A DNA stretch of 19,865 bases, from contig DEIK01000105.1 of assembly GCA_002352425.1 (NCBI GenBank), positions 40,592 through 60,456 of the forward strand, in the 5' to 3' direction. The translations under genes were made by a program, and so were the position numbers. The notes under the pieces are model-generated. The model searched no databases, had not been told where the DNA came from, and worked only from the letters and a program-made list of their open reading frames with translations. The stretch is from Rhodobacteraceae bacterium UBA2776 (GTDB lineage: Bacteria; Pseudomonadota; Alphaproteobacteria; Rhodobacterales; Rhodobacteraceae). Positions 1 through 7,900 of this stretch are shown here, piece after piece (position 1 is the stretch's first letter; each line of letters begins with the position of its first letter).

Positions 1-840
1 GAACCGGCAGCGCCCGCCACGCAAGGGCAGTTTGACACAGCCCGCGTCCCTGTGCCCAAAATCACCAATCTTGCGCCAAATGTGAAAACCAACCGCTTGC
101 CCACAATCGGCGGCGACAGCCAAGCCGAAGTTGTTGAAGCGAACCAGGGCATTGCACCTGAGTCTGACAAAGGCGCGTTGCTGACCCATGCGATGAAGTT
201 TGAAAACCCTGATGCCAAGCCGATGTTCTCGGTGGTGCTGATTGACGACCCCGCGCACCCCATCTCGGATGAGGTTCTGTCTCATCTGCCGTTTGCGTTG
301 AGCTTTGCCGTCGACGCTGTGCGTGACGATGCCCATATGGTTGCGGCGCGCTATCGCAAGGCGGGGTTCGAAGTCTTGATGCTGACAAACTTGCCGTTCG
401 GGGCCAATGCCACCGATGTCGAGGTCGCCTTTGGCGCGTATGCCCGTGCGATCCCCGAGGCCGTCGCGGTGCTGGATCTGGGCGCGAACGGATTTTTGCG
501 CGGGCCCAGTACGGCCACCCAGATTGCCGGTATCATGTCGGACAAGGGCTATGGCTTGATCACGCCCAGCAAGGGGCTGAATTCGGCGCAAAAGGCTGCG
601 ATGCGCGAAGGGGTGCCAGCGGCGCTGGTGTTTCGCGAGCTGGACGAGGATGGTGAAAAACCATCGGTGATCCGTCGTTATCTGGATCGTGCTGCCTTTC
701 GGGCCGCCCAAGAGGGCAGTGTGATTATGCTGGGCCATACCCGTGCCGATACGATTGAGGCATTGGTGACATGGGCGCTAGAGGATCGCGCGGCCAGCGT
801 GGCAATCGCGCCGGTTTCGGCGGTGCTGTTGGCGCAGTAG
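1..840 (+). CDS. Divergent polysaccharide deacetylase family protein (DUF610/YibQ-like), 5' end missing
   Basis: The reading frame is open from the first base of the window to the TAG at 838-840, so the gene begins upstream; a GTG at 52 is only an internal candidate start. The first ~60 visible residues are low-complexity linker. The remainder matches the divergent polysaccharide deacetylase (NodB-like barrel) family: a first strand with VVLIDDPAHP, then LPFALSFAVD, an AGFEVLM strand, a VLDLGANG strand and a C-terminal SVIMLGHTR segment. In many family members the second block carries a HEVLLH-like metal-binding histidine motif. Here it reads FEVLML, so a metal-dependent deacetylase activity is doubtful and the role is unknown. 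In Rhodobacterales these proteins usually have a long, probably exported N-terminal part, which is not visible here. The gene converges with trpE across a 91-bp gap in which I see nothing distinctive. Confidence 0.8.
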   Translation, partial: EPAAPATQGQFDTARVPVPKITNLAPNVKTNRLPTIGGDSQAEVVEANQGIAPESDKGALLTHAMKFENPDAKPMFSVVLIDDPAHPISDEVLSHLPFALSFAVDAVRDDAHMVAARYRKAGFEVLMLTNLPFGANATDVEVAFGAYARAIPEAVAVLDLGANGFLRGPSTATQIAGIMSDKGYGLITPSKGLNSAQKAAMREGVPAALVFRELDEDGEKPSVIRRYLDRAAFRAAQEGSVIMLGHTRADTIEALVTWALEDRAASVAIAPVSAVLLAQ

Positions 841-931
841 GGCGCGCCGCTCATCAAGCCTGACAGCTTTCTTCGCTTTATCATTGGAATACAGAGGCGT
901 GGTGAGAACGGCAGGGGAAATATGGCCGCGT

Positions 932-2440
932 CTAATTACGCCCGCGCACAAACAGCCCAGCGTCCTCTGCAGCTTTGCGGATCGCTTTGGATTTATTCAC
1001 CGATTCCTGATATTCCGCCTCGGCGTCGCTGTCGTAAACAACCCCGCCACCAGCTTGAATATACAGCTTTTCGTCCTTTAACACAGCCGTGCGCAGGGCA
1101 ATACACATGTCCATGTCGCCGTTGGCTGCAAAATAACCGCAACCGCCGCCATAGACGCTGCGTTTTTCGGGTTCCAGCTCGTCAATGATCTGCATGGCAC
1201 GCACTTTGGGCGCGCCCGAAACGGTGCCCGCTGGCATGCCCGCGAAAAACGCTGACAGCGCATCTTGGTCATCGGCCAATTCACCCACCACGTTGGACAC
1301 AATGTGCATCACATGGCTGTAACGCTCGACGATGAATTCTTCCGTTGGACGTACCGTGCCGATTTTGGCAACCCGTCCCACATCGTTGCGGCCTAAATCC
1401 AGCAGCATCAGATGTTCCGCCAGCTCTTTTTGATCGGCCAGCAGGTCTGCTTCTAATGCGCGGTCCTCTTCCGGCGTGGCGCCACGCGGGCGCGTGCCAG
1501 CAATCGGGCGAATGGTGATCTCGCGGCCAAACACGCGGACCAGAATTTCGGGGCTGGCGCCGATCACCTGAAAACCGCCGAAGTTGAAATAGAACATGAA
1601 CGGAGAGGGGTTGGTGCGTCGCAAGGAACGATAGAGCGAGAAGGGGGGCAGGGTGAAATCCTGCGTCCAGCGTTGCGAGGGCACCACTTGAAAGATGTCA
1701 CCGGCGCGGATGTAATCCTTGGCCGCCTCAACCGCCGCTTTGTAACCGTCATGGCTAAAGTTGCTGGTCAGCGGACCCACTTCGGTGGCGTCGCCCAGAT
1801 CGCGAGCGGCGTCAGGGGTTTGGCGTTCCAGATCGCGCACTGCATCCATGACGCGTTCGGCCGCTTGGGCATAGGCGGCTTTGGCGGACAACCCGCTGTC
1901 CACCCAAGCCGGCGCAACCACGATCACCTCGCCTTTGACTCCGTCCAGCACCACCATCACAGATGGGCGCATCATCACAGCATCCGGCAAGCCGAGCACA
2001 TCAGGATTCATATCCGGCAGATGTTCCACCAGCCGGATCATGTCATACCCCAAATAGCCAAATAGACCCGCCGAAGCGGGCGGCAGATCCTCTGGCATGT
2101 CAATGCGGCTTTCGGCAATCAAAGCGCGAAGATTGTCCAGCGGATCGCCTGTTTGGACCTCAAAGCTATCACGGTCAATACGGGCCATCCGGTTGATTTT
2201 ACTTGCCTTTCCGTGGCACTGCCAAATCAGGTCAGGTTTGGCCCCAATGATGGAATAGCGCCCACGGACTTCGCCACCGGTGACAGATTCCAGTATAAAA
2301 CTGTCCTGACGGGCCTCTGACAATTTCAGCATCAGTGAAACGGGTGTGTCCAGATCAGCCGCCAAACGGGTGTAAACCAACTGGTTTTTCCCCGCCGAAA
2401 AGCCAGCCTCGAATGCGTCATATGTAGGGGTCAGGGCCAC
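932..2440 (-). CDS. trpE: Anthranilate synthase component I (TrpE)
   Basis: Catalyses chorismate to anthranilate, the first committed step of tryptophan synthesis, normally with the glutamine amidotransferase TrpG. The protein has 502 residues, the usual size. An N-terminal regulatory part contains ESVTGG (51-56), matching the tryptophan feedback-binding region of the family. The chorismate-binding domain shows GASPE (294-298), PIAGTRPRG (312-320), DLGRNDVG (348-355), AGTVSGAPK (404-412) and YGGGCGY (430-436). All the typical conserved blocks are present and no TrpG domain is fused. The start is GTG at 2440, 12 bp after the stop of the PpiD-like gene. An AAGG ribosome-binding site overlaps that stop, and an in-frame TAA just upstream excludes a longer start. 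There is no room for a separate trp leader peptide, so trpE is probably co-transcribed with the folding factor. No trpG, trpD or trpC lies downstream. Confidence 0.96.
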   Translation of the reverse strand: MALTPTYDAFEAGFSAGKNQLVYTRLAADLDTPVSLMLKLSEARQDSFILESVTGGEVRGRYSIIGAKPDLIWQCHGKASKINRMARIDRDSFEVQTGDPLDNLRALIAESRIDMPEDLPPASAGLFGYLGYDMIRLVEHLPDMNPDVLGLPDAVMMRPSVMVVLDGVKGEVIVVAPAWVDSGLSAKAAYAQAAERVMDAVRDLERQTPDAARDLGDATEVGPLTSNFSHDGYKAAVEAAKDYIRAGDIFQVVPSQRWTQDFTLPPFSLYRSLRRTNPSPFMFYFNFGGFQVIGASPEILVRVFGREITIRPIAGTRPRGATPEEDRALEADLLADQKELAEHLMLLDLGRNDVGRVAKIGTVRPTEEFIVERYSHVMHIVSNVVGELADDQDALSAFFAGMPAGTVSGAPKVRAMQIIDELEPEKRSVYGGGCGYFAANGDMDMCIALRTAVLKDEKLYIQAGGGVVYDSDAEAEYQESVNKSKAIRKAAEDAGLFVRGRN

Positions 2441-2452
2441 GTTGGGTGCGCC

Positions 2453-4303
2453 TTATTGTGGGAATTGGGAATGCACCGCGTTCACCGCAGCACTGTTGAT
2501 AGAAACCCCGACTTCGGACTGCACAGCACCGTTGAAGGCGGCAAAGATATCGTCAGACAACGCCTGAGAGATCGCCGCTTGCAGGTTGGTCGTTATTTCA
2601 GGCAGATCTGGGTTTTCCGTGTCTGGTTTTTGAACATCCGCCAGCCGGACCACAAATACAACCTCGTTCCCATCAATGATTTGGGCGGCGCCTTTTTGCA
2701 TTTTGAAGACCGTTTCAACAAAGCCAACGGGCGTGCCCTCAACCACATCATCGCGCAGCGTGCCGACCTGTTGGATGGTGTCAACGCCAAGCGTTGCGAT
2801 ATCTTCGCCCTCAACGAGGCGTGCCAGCAATCCGTCAGCCATTGCGGTCAGGCGTTGTTCGATTTCTTCGGCTTCCCATCCGGTGATGACGTCACTCATA
2901 ACGCTGTCCATCGGGTTCAAAACTGGGGCGATTGTCTCGCTGAGTTCCAGCGCAAAGATGCCGCCATCGTCCAGTTCCAGCATCTCGGCGTAGTCGCCAT
3001 CGTTCACGGCCGCTGCGGCATCCCGAAAGGCGCTGTAATTGGCGATGCCATCGCTGTCGCCCTCGGCCCAATCAATTTGCGCCAGTTGCAGGTCAGTTTC
3101 ATCCGCGACCTCTTGTAAGGACGCCCCACCGGCCAGCAAATCATCAATGTCGGAAATGCCGGCGTTGATTTGTCGCCGCGCACGGTCGAGTGCCAATTCG
3201 CTTTGCAATTGCGCGCGCACCTCGTCCAATGTGGTTTCCGTGGCGGCAATAATGCCGTTCATGCGAAACAGGGCTGGGCCAAAACCTGTGTCGATCGGAC
3301 CAATCACACCTGGCGCGTCCAAGGCGAAAATCGCGTCACCGGCATTTTCAAGGTCTTGAATGGATTGATCGCCCAGATCAACATCAAGCAGGGTTAGACC
3401 ACGCTCGACGACCAGTTCTTCAAAGGTGACGGTCCCTGCATCCAGACGGGATTTTGCCGCAGCGATGTTTTCGGCATTGGGGAAGATCAGGCGCTCGACC
3501 AGGCGACGTTCGGGTTTTAGATATTCGCTAAGGCGTTTGTTGTATTCCTCAACTAAATCCGCCTCTGGCACCTCAATGTCGTCAACGATCATTTCCGGTG
3601 TAACCCAGATGTAGTTTAGCCGTTTCTTTTGGGGTTCAGTAAAACTGTCGGCGTTGGCCTCATAAAAGGTTTGCAGTTGTGCGTCTGTTGGTTCAGGCAC
3701 CACTTCGGTCAGGTTGTTTTGGTCCAGCCGGATCCATGTAAAATCGCGGCGTTCCAGTGTGAAATCAAGAAAAGCAGTGGTCATCGCATCGGGGGCTTTG
3801 ACGCCATTCTGGATCGCGCCTTGCAACACAGAGCGGGCGGTTTCAACGCGAATGCTGTCCTCATACTCGGCCTCTGAAACGCCAGCGCGGTTTAGCGATT
3901 GGCTATAGCCTGCGCGGTCAAACTTGCCGTCAATACCTTGGAAGGCGGTGTTGGCCAGCACTTCGCGGCGCACACGATCATCGCCAACCGAAAGGCCTAA
4001 GCGCAGGGTTTCATTGTCAAGTGCTGCGCCGGTGATCAGGCGGGCACGGACGTTTTGGTCAATGCCAAATTGGATGGCTTGCGACAAGGGCAAGGGTTGG
4101 CCAATCTGGGCCTGATAGCCGCGCAGATCCTGTTGCAGGGCGCGGTAATAGTCATCAACGCTGACCTCGGCCTCGCCGACGGTTGCGATCGCTGTGGTCG
4201 CGCCGCCAAAGTTACTAACACCAAATCCGCCCAAGCCCGCAATCAGCAAAAGCATGATGATCCAGACGAAGAAGTTGCTGGTTTTTTTCTTGATGCTGCT
4301 CAC
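2453..4303 (-). CDS. PpiD-like membrane-anchored periplasmic peptidyl-prolyl isomerase/chaperone
   Basis: A 616-residue protein with the architecture of PpiD/SurA-type folding factors: a short basic N-terminus (SSIKKKTSNF), one membrane anchor (about residues 11-29), then a SurA-N-like helical chaperone region (about 40-170, containing VDDYYRALQQ and FDRAGYSQSLNRAGVSEAEYEDSIR). A parvulin-type PPIC domain follows at about 240-360, containing ERLIFPNAE and GVIGPIDTGFGPALFRMNGI, and then a long C-terminal domain. The family assists folding of outer-membrane and secreted proteins at the periplasmic face of the inner membrane. The parvulin domain is divergent, so isomerase activity is uncertain and the role may be purely chaperone. 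The start is GTG at 4303 with GAGGG about 11 bp upstream. It is followed after 12 bp by trpE, a Rhodobacterales-like arrangement with no obvious functional logic. Confidence 0.9.
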   Translation of the reverse strand: MSSIKKKTSNFFVWIIMLLLIAGLGGFGVSNFGGATTAIATVGEAEVSVDDYYRALQQDLRGYQAQIGQPLPLSQAIQFGIDQNVRARLITGAALDNETLRLGLSVGDDRVRREVLANTAFQGIDGKFDRAGYSQSLNRAGVSEAEYEDSIRVETARSVLQGAIQNGVKAPDAMTTAFLDFTLERRDFTWIRLDQNNLTEVVPEPTDAQLQTFYEANADSFTEPQKKRLNYIWVTPEMIVDDIEVPEADLVEEYNKRLSEYLKPERRLVERLIFPNAENIAAAKSRLDAGTVTFEELVVERGLTLLDVDLGDQSIQDLENAGDAIFALDAPGVIGPIDTGFGPALFRMNGIIAATETTLDEVRAQLQSELALDRARRQINAGISDIDDLLAGGASLQEVADETDLQLAQIDWAEGDSDGIANYSAFRDAAAAVNDGDYAEMLELDDGGIFALELSETIAPVLNPMDSVMSDVITGWEAEEIEQRLTAMADGLLARLVEGEDIATLGVDTIQQVGTLRDDVVEGTPVGFVETVFKMQKGAAQIIDGNEVVFVVRLADVQKPDTENPDLPEITTNLQAAISQALSDDIFAAFNGAVQSEVGVSINSAAVNAVHSQFPQ

Positions 4304-4430
4304 GGTTTTAACCCTCGTTTGAATGGCGCTTAGCGATGTTTAGGCGGTTGCGGGCAGGGGGGCAAGAGCCGTGACAGTGCAATCATGGGCATGGTTTGGT
4401 CAGGGGCAGCGAAGGGGCGCTAAAATAATT

Positions 4431-4450
4431 CCACTATTCCGGAATAGTAG
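4431..4450. repeat. Palindromic element, copy 1 (core ACTATTCCGGAATAGT)
   Basis: A perfect 16-bp palindrome at 4433-4448, flanked by one mismatched pair and one further matching pair. It lies between the aminotransferase stop and the start of the PpiD-like gene, about 70 nt downstream of the former and about 130 nt upstream of the latter. The same core recurs at 14326-14341. It could be a hairpin in RNA (stem ACTAT/ATAGT), a protein-binding site, or a dispersed short repeat; the sequence alone does not decide. Confidence 0.7.
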
Positions 4451-4519
4451 TTTTGTTCGCGTGGCAAAAAAACGGGTTAAACATCAATAGCTAACGCGGT
4501 TTTTGGCTGTTTTGAAAAC

Positions 4520-5704
4520 CTAGGAATCGACGTTTTTCAACCGTTCAAACAGGGTGGTGATACCGGCAACGTCGATATTGGCAAAAGCAATGCGCAATTG
4601 GCGCGCACCGGACGGGTCATCCGCGGGGGCAAACATAGTCCCTGGCAGGGTCAAAATTGCGGCCTCGCGGACCAAGTTTTGGGCCAGTTGATCAGACGCA
4701 ATCGAAAATGGATGCTCAACATAGGCAAAATAGGCACCACATCCCAACAGCTTCCATCCCTTTGTTTCAAGCCCTGCAAAACCAGTCTGAATGGCGGCCC
4801 GTCGGGCAAGGATTTCGTCGCGCTCACCTGCCAACCATCGCGAGAGGTTTTGCAAGCCCCAAAGGGCGGCGAACTGGCCCAATTGGTTTGGGCAGATCGC
4901 AACCGTATCCAGAAACTTTTCCACCTCGGCCAAACGCGACGTGCTGGCAACCATCGCCCCGACGCGGTGGCCTGTTAGTCGGTAAGCTTTAGAGAAGGAG
5001 TAAAGCTGGATCAGGGTGTCGGCCCAATCGGGATCGGCGAATAGATCATGAGGTGCGCCGCTGCGGGAGTCAAAATCACGGTAGGTTTCGTCGACAATAA
5101 GGGCGATGCCGTTTTGCTTTGCCAGGGTATAGAATTTTTGCAGCAGATTGGCGGGGTATTCAGCGCCGGTTGGGTTGTTGGGTGTCACCAACACGATAGC
5201 GCGGGTGCGCGGGGTGATCAGCGTCGCAGCATGCTCTGGGCTAGGCAGCATGTCGGGGCCGCAGGGCAGGGGAACCGCATTGATTCCTTGCATGTCGAGC
5301 CACATTTTATGATTGAAATACCAGGGGGTTGGCAGGATGACCTCGTCGCCTGTCCCAGCGAGGGTCGAGATCGAGGCGGCGAAGGCCTGGTTGCAGCCGG
5401 AGGTGATGGCGACCTCTGCTGGGCTGATGGTGCCGCCGTAAGCCGTGCTCCATTGTTGGGCAACTTCAGCCCGCAAAGCCCCAAGGCCCAGAACGGGGCC
5501 GTAAAGATGGACCTCGGGCGTGTTCATCACGATCTCGGCCAAGGCGCGGCGCATGGCCAAAGGGGGCACATCCACAGGCGCGGCTTGCGAAACGTTGATC
5601 AAAGGTTTGTCCGGTGAAAAACTGACCCCGTCGAGCCAACGACGCGCCTCCATTACCGGCGGAGGTGTTGCGGCGGACATGGCAGGGTTCAGGGGATGAG
5701 TCAT
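4520..5704 (-). CDS. Class I/II pyridoxal-phosphate aminotransferase
   Basis: A 394-residue fold-type I aminotransferase. Visible hallmarks are NNPTG (176-180), the aspartate that contacts the pyridine nitrogen in IVDETYRDF (D205), and the Schiff-base lysine in SFSKAYRLTGHRVG (K239). Near the C-terminus QLRIAFAN supplies the usual substrate-carboxylate arginine. The substrate cannot be read from sequence: aspartate, aromatic, methionine and kynurenine aminotransferases all share these motifs. The start is ATG at 5704 with AAAAGGATC as ribosome-binding site. The leader immediately upstream is the 3' arm of a long inverted repeat whose 5' arm contains the gpt terminator. No separate promoter is obvious, so expression may depend on read-through from gpt. 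The palindromic element at 4431-4450 follows the stop by about 70 nt. Confidence 0.93.
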   Translation of the reverse strand: MTHPLNPAMSAATPPPVMEARRWLDGVSFSPDKPLINVSQAAPVDVPPLAMRRALAEIVMNTPEVHLYGPVLGLGALRAEVAQQWSTAYGGTISPAEVAITSGCNQAFAASISTLAGTGDEVILPTPWYFNHKMWLDMQGINAVPLPCGPDMLPSPEHAATLITPRTRAIVLVTPNNPTGAEYPANLLQKFYTLAKQNGIALIVDETYRDFDSRSGAPHDLFADPDWADTLIQLYSFSKAYRLTGHRVGAMVASTSRLAEVEKFLDTVAICPNQLGQFAALWGLQNLSRWLAGERDEILARRAAIQTGFAGLETKGWKLLGCGAYFAYVEHPFSIASDQLAQNLVREAAILTLPGTMFAPADDPSGARQLRIAFANIDVAGITTLFERLKNVDS

Positions 5705-5722
5705 ATTGATCCTTTTGCGGTA

Positions 5723-5800
5723 GGCTCATCAGTCCTTACGGCCTTCTTCGCGGATTGCGGCCGATGCGCCAGCGAAAAACCCCGTAAGGGGTGATGAGCC
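5723..5800 (-). repeat. Long imperfect inverted repeat in the aminotransferase leader
   Basis: The arms GGCTCATCAGTCCTTACGG (5723-5741) and CCGTAAGGGGTGATGAGCC (5782-5800) are complementary at 17 of 19 positions, with one further G-U wobble possible. The 40-nt loop holds a smaller TTCGC/GCGAA pairing. Read on the minus strand, the first arm starts 5 nt after the gpt stop and includes the 5' half of the gpt terminator. The second arm ends just before the ribosome-binding site of the aminotransferase. The terminator hairpin and the long stem are therefore mutually exclusive RNA structures. Confidence 0.75.
5775..5792 (-). terminator. Intrinsic terminator of the fabI-lysE-gpt operon
   Basis: On the minus strand the stem ACCCC/GGGGT closes a TTAC tetraloop and runs into five T residues, beginning 13 nt after the gpt stop codon. 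The stem is short but GC-rich and the tract is immediate. It is nested inside the longer inverted repeat at 5723-5800. Confidence 0.75.
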
Positions 5801-5805
5801 CCGAA

Positions 5806-6312
5806 TTAGTCTGTGCCGCGGTAAGGCTCAACATATTGCAGCGCCATATCCCAGGGGAAAAAGATCCAGGTATCTTGCGAGACTTCAGTGATGAACGTGT
5901 CTACCATCGGGCGCCCCTTTGGCTTGGCGTAGACCGTTGCAATATGGGCGTTGGGATAGAGGCTTTTGACAACCTCAAGGGTTTTGCCGGTATCGACCAG
6001 ATCATCAATCACCAAAATGCCGGTGCCATCGCCCATCATTTCGGTATCAGGTGACTTTAGCACCTTGGCGTCGGACTGTTGTTGATGATCATAAGACTTG
6101 ATGCTGATGGTATCCACCGTGCGCACATCCAATTCGCGCGCAATGATCATCGCCGGCGCCATGCCGCCGCGGGTGATTGCAACGATGGCTTTCCAGGCGC
6201 CGTCAACCGGGCCCTTGCCATCCAGTCGCCATGCCAAAGCCCGGCTATCGCGGTGGATTTGGTCCCAGCTGATGTGAAACCCTTTTTCATGTGGAAGGCG
6301 CGTGTCGCTCAT
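5806..6312 (-). CDS. gpt: Xanthine/hypoxanthine-guanine phosphoribosyltransferase (Gpt-type)
   Basis: A 168-residue type I phosphoribosyltransferase. It salvages purine bases (xanthine, guanine, hypoxanthine) by transfer to PRPP. The PRPP-binding motif ILVIDDLVDTGKT spans 99-111 with the two acidic residues DD. The aromatic and proline segment WIFFPWD (149-155) is typical of the Gpt subfamily base pocket. ITRGGMAPAMIIAREL (47-62) is the first PRPP loop region. The start is ATG at 6312 with AAGGGAC as ribosome-binding site, 18 bp after the lysE stop, so it is the last gene of the fabI-lysE-gpt operon. The family is cytosolic or peripherally membrane associated. Confidence 0.95.
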   Translation of the reverse strand: MSDTRLPHEKGFHISWDQIHRDSRALAWRLDGKGPVDGAWKAIVAITRGGMAPAMIIARELDVRTVDTISIKSYDHQQQSDAKVLKSPDTEMMGDGTGILVIDDLVDTGKTLEVVKSLYPNAHIATVYAKPKGRPMVDTFITEVSQDTWIFFPWDMALQYVEPYRGTD

Positions 6313-6330
6313 GGGGTGTCCCTTAAATAT

Positions 6331-6945
6331 TTATGTAATGGCTATTTTGATCCCCAGCAGACCCAAAAGTCCGCCAAAGGCCCGATCAATCCAGCCCTTC
6401 AGGTTTAGATAGGTCGCGCGGGTTTTTTGCATCGAAAATATCCGCGATACAAGTGTGTTCCACATGACTTCGTTAAAGAACACCACGCACAGCAGGGCCG
6501 CATAAGTGCCCCATCCAGCGGTTGCCGGAACGGTGCCGATGAAAATCGCGGCAAACAGGATGGCGGGTTTTGGGTTGGAAACCTGTGTGACAAGCCCCAG
6601 CATAAAGGCGCTGGTCAGGCTGCGGGGCGCAGTACCGTCAATGGTCCGGGCCAGCGGTTCATCCGCAGATTTCCATAACGTATATGCCATATATAGTAAA
6701 AACACGCCGCCGATGATTTTAAGCGCGGTCAGCAACATTGGCGCATATTCAAACAACAACGCCAACCCGAACAGCGCCGCACAGGCCCAGAACACGCCGC
6801 CAATACCAATGCCAACAGCGACCGCAACGCCAGATCGAAACCCTTCGGTCACGCCAATGCGCGCGGCCATCAAAACGGATGGGCCGGGGCTGATGGCGGC
6901 CATCAAATGCAGCAGGGCTACAGCAAGGAAGGCGCTTGCACTCAT
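6331..6945 (-). CDS. LysE/RhtB family amino-acid exporter
   Basis: A 204-residue, strongly hydrophobic protein with about six membrane segments. The diagnostic N-terminal motif of the LysE superfamily is present: ISPGPSVLMAARIGVTEGFRSGV (positions about 18-40), followed by the second family block GGVFLLYMAYTLWKS (about 79-93). The family exports amino acids or small metabolites across the inner membrane; the substrate cannot be inferred. The ATG overlaps the fabI stop (ATGA), which indicates translational coupling, and gpt follows 18 bp downstream. Confidence 0.92.
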   Translation of the reverse strand: MSASAFLAVALLHLMAAISPGPSVLMAARIGVTEGFRSGVAVAVGIGIGGVFWACAALFGLALLFEYAPMLLTALKIIGGVFLLYMAYTLWKSADEPLARTIDGTAPRSLTSAFMLGLVTQVSNPKPAILFAAIFIGTVPATAGWGTYAALLCVVFFNEVMWNTLVSRIFSMQKTRATYLNLKGWIDRAFGGLLGLLGIKIAIT

Positions 6946-7760
6946 TTGCGCCCTGTCACCACGTCGATGTCAGGCGCATCCACAGCCTTCATGCCAACCA
7001 CATGATAGCCTGCGTCCACATGCAAGTTCTCACCTGTCACGCCAGAGCCCAGCTCACTCAGCAAATAAAGCGCGGATTTGCCGACCTCGTCTTGAGTTAC
7101 ATTGCGCCGCAGCGGCGAATTCAGTTCGTTCCATTTCAGAATATAGCGGAAATCGCCAATACCAGAGGCGGCCAGTGTTTTGATCGGTCCCGCCGAAATC
7201 GCATTCACCCGAATGTTATCCTTGCCCAGATCCTCGGCCAGATACTTGACCGACGCCTCAAGGGCGGCCTTGGCAACGCCCATGACATTATAGTGTGGCA
7301 TCACTTGCTCTGCCCCGTAATAGGTCAGCGTCAGGATCGAGCCACCCTCAGGCATCATCTTTGCGGCGCGCTGGGTGACGGCGGTGAAGGTGTAAACCGA
7401 CACATCCATCGTCATGCGAAAGTTTTCGGGCGAGGTGTCAACGTAGCGTCCGCGCAACTCGGACTTGTCCGAAAAGCCGATGGCATGGACCACAAAGTCT
7501 ATTGTGCCCCATTCTTTCTCGAGGGCCGCGAACATGGCGTCCAGCGAATCTGCGTCTGAGGCGTCGCAGTCAAACAAAATGTCGGTGCCAAGCGTGGCGG
7601 CCAACGGCTCCACCCGCTTTTTGAACGCATCCCCCATATAAGAGAACGCAAGTTCAGCACCAGCCTCGGCACAGGCCTTGGCGATCCCCCATGCAATTGA
7701 TTTATCATTGGCAAGGCCCATAATCAGCCCGCGTTTACCTTCTAGCAATTTTGTTGACAT
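6942..7760 (-). CDS. fabI: Enoyl-[acyl-carrier-protein] reductase (NADH), FabI
   Basis: Performs the last reduction of each fatty-acid elongation cycle. The 272-residue protein carries the FabI-type dinucleotide signature GLANDKSIAWGIAKA (15-29) instead of the classical SDR glycine motif. It has the catalytic Tyr pair and Lys of the FabI class: Y147 in LTYYGAE and Y157/K164 in HYNVMGVAK. The segment HAIGFSDK (92-99) is the conserved region near the triclosan/NADH site, and GPIKTLAASGI (191-201) the substrate loop. The start is ATG at 7760 with GAAGGGCG as ribosome-binding site. It is the first gene of the fabI-lysE-gpt operon and diverges from pdxH across 140 bp. I could not assign a convincing promoter in that gap. 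Confidence 0.97.
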   Translation of the reverse strand: MSTKLLEGKRGLIMGLANDKSIAWGIAKACAEAGAELAFSYMGDAFKKRVEPLAATLGTDILFDCDASDADSLDAMFAALEKEWGTIDFVVHAIGFSDKSELRGRYVDTSPENFRMTMDVSVYTFTAVTQRAAKMMPEGGSILTLTYYGAEQVMPHYNVMGVAKAALEASVKYLAEDLGKDNIRVNAISAGPIKTLAASGIGDFRYILKWNELNSPLRRNVTQDEVGKSALYLLSELGSGVTGENLHVDAGYHVVGMKAVDAPDIDVVTGRK

Positions 7761-7900
7761 TCCGCGCCCTTCGCCCCCTATAAATAAGAAACCAACCTTT
7801 AGGCGATTGCGCGATTGGCATCAAGCCTATGCTGACCTTAAGGACATGTTGCATTGTCCAGTCGCCCAGCCTACGTCACCTGCAGTATTATGGGGATGAT

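Noticed and set aside
1673..2065. 130-codon plus-strand open frame opposite trpE (and other long frames opposite the PpiD-like gene and nrdJ)
   Set aside because: These are shadows of strongly conserved genes on the other strand, with no ribosome-binding sites or family motifs.
4304..4519. trp leader peptide upstream of the ppiD-trpE unit
   Set aside because: No short frame with tandem Trp codons and no terminator/antiterminator pair could be found on the minus strand in this gap.
5704..5760. CTGATGAG on the minus strand, resembling a hammerhead ribozyme core
   Set aside because: The required GAAA segment after stem II and a matching cleavage triplet are absent. The motif is explained by the inverted repeat with 5782-5800.
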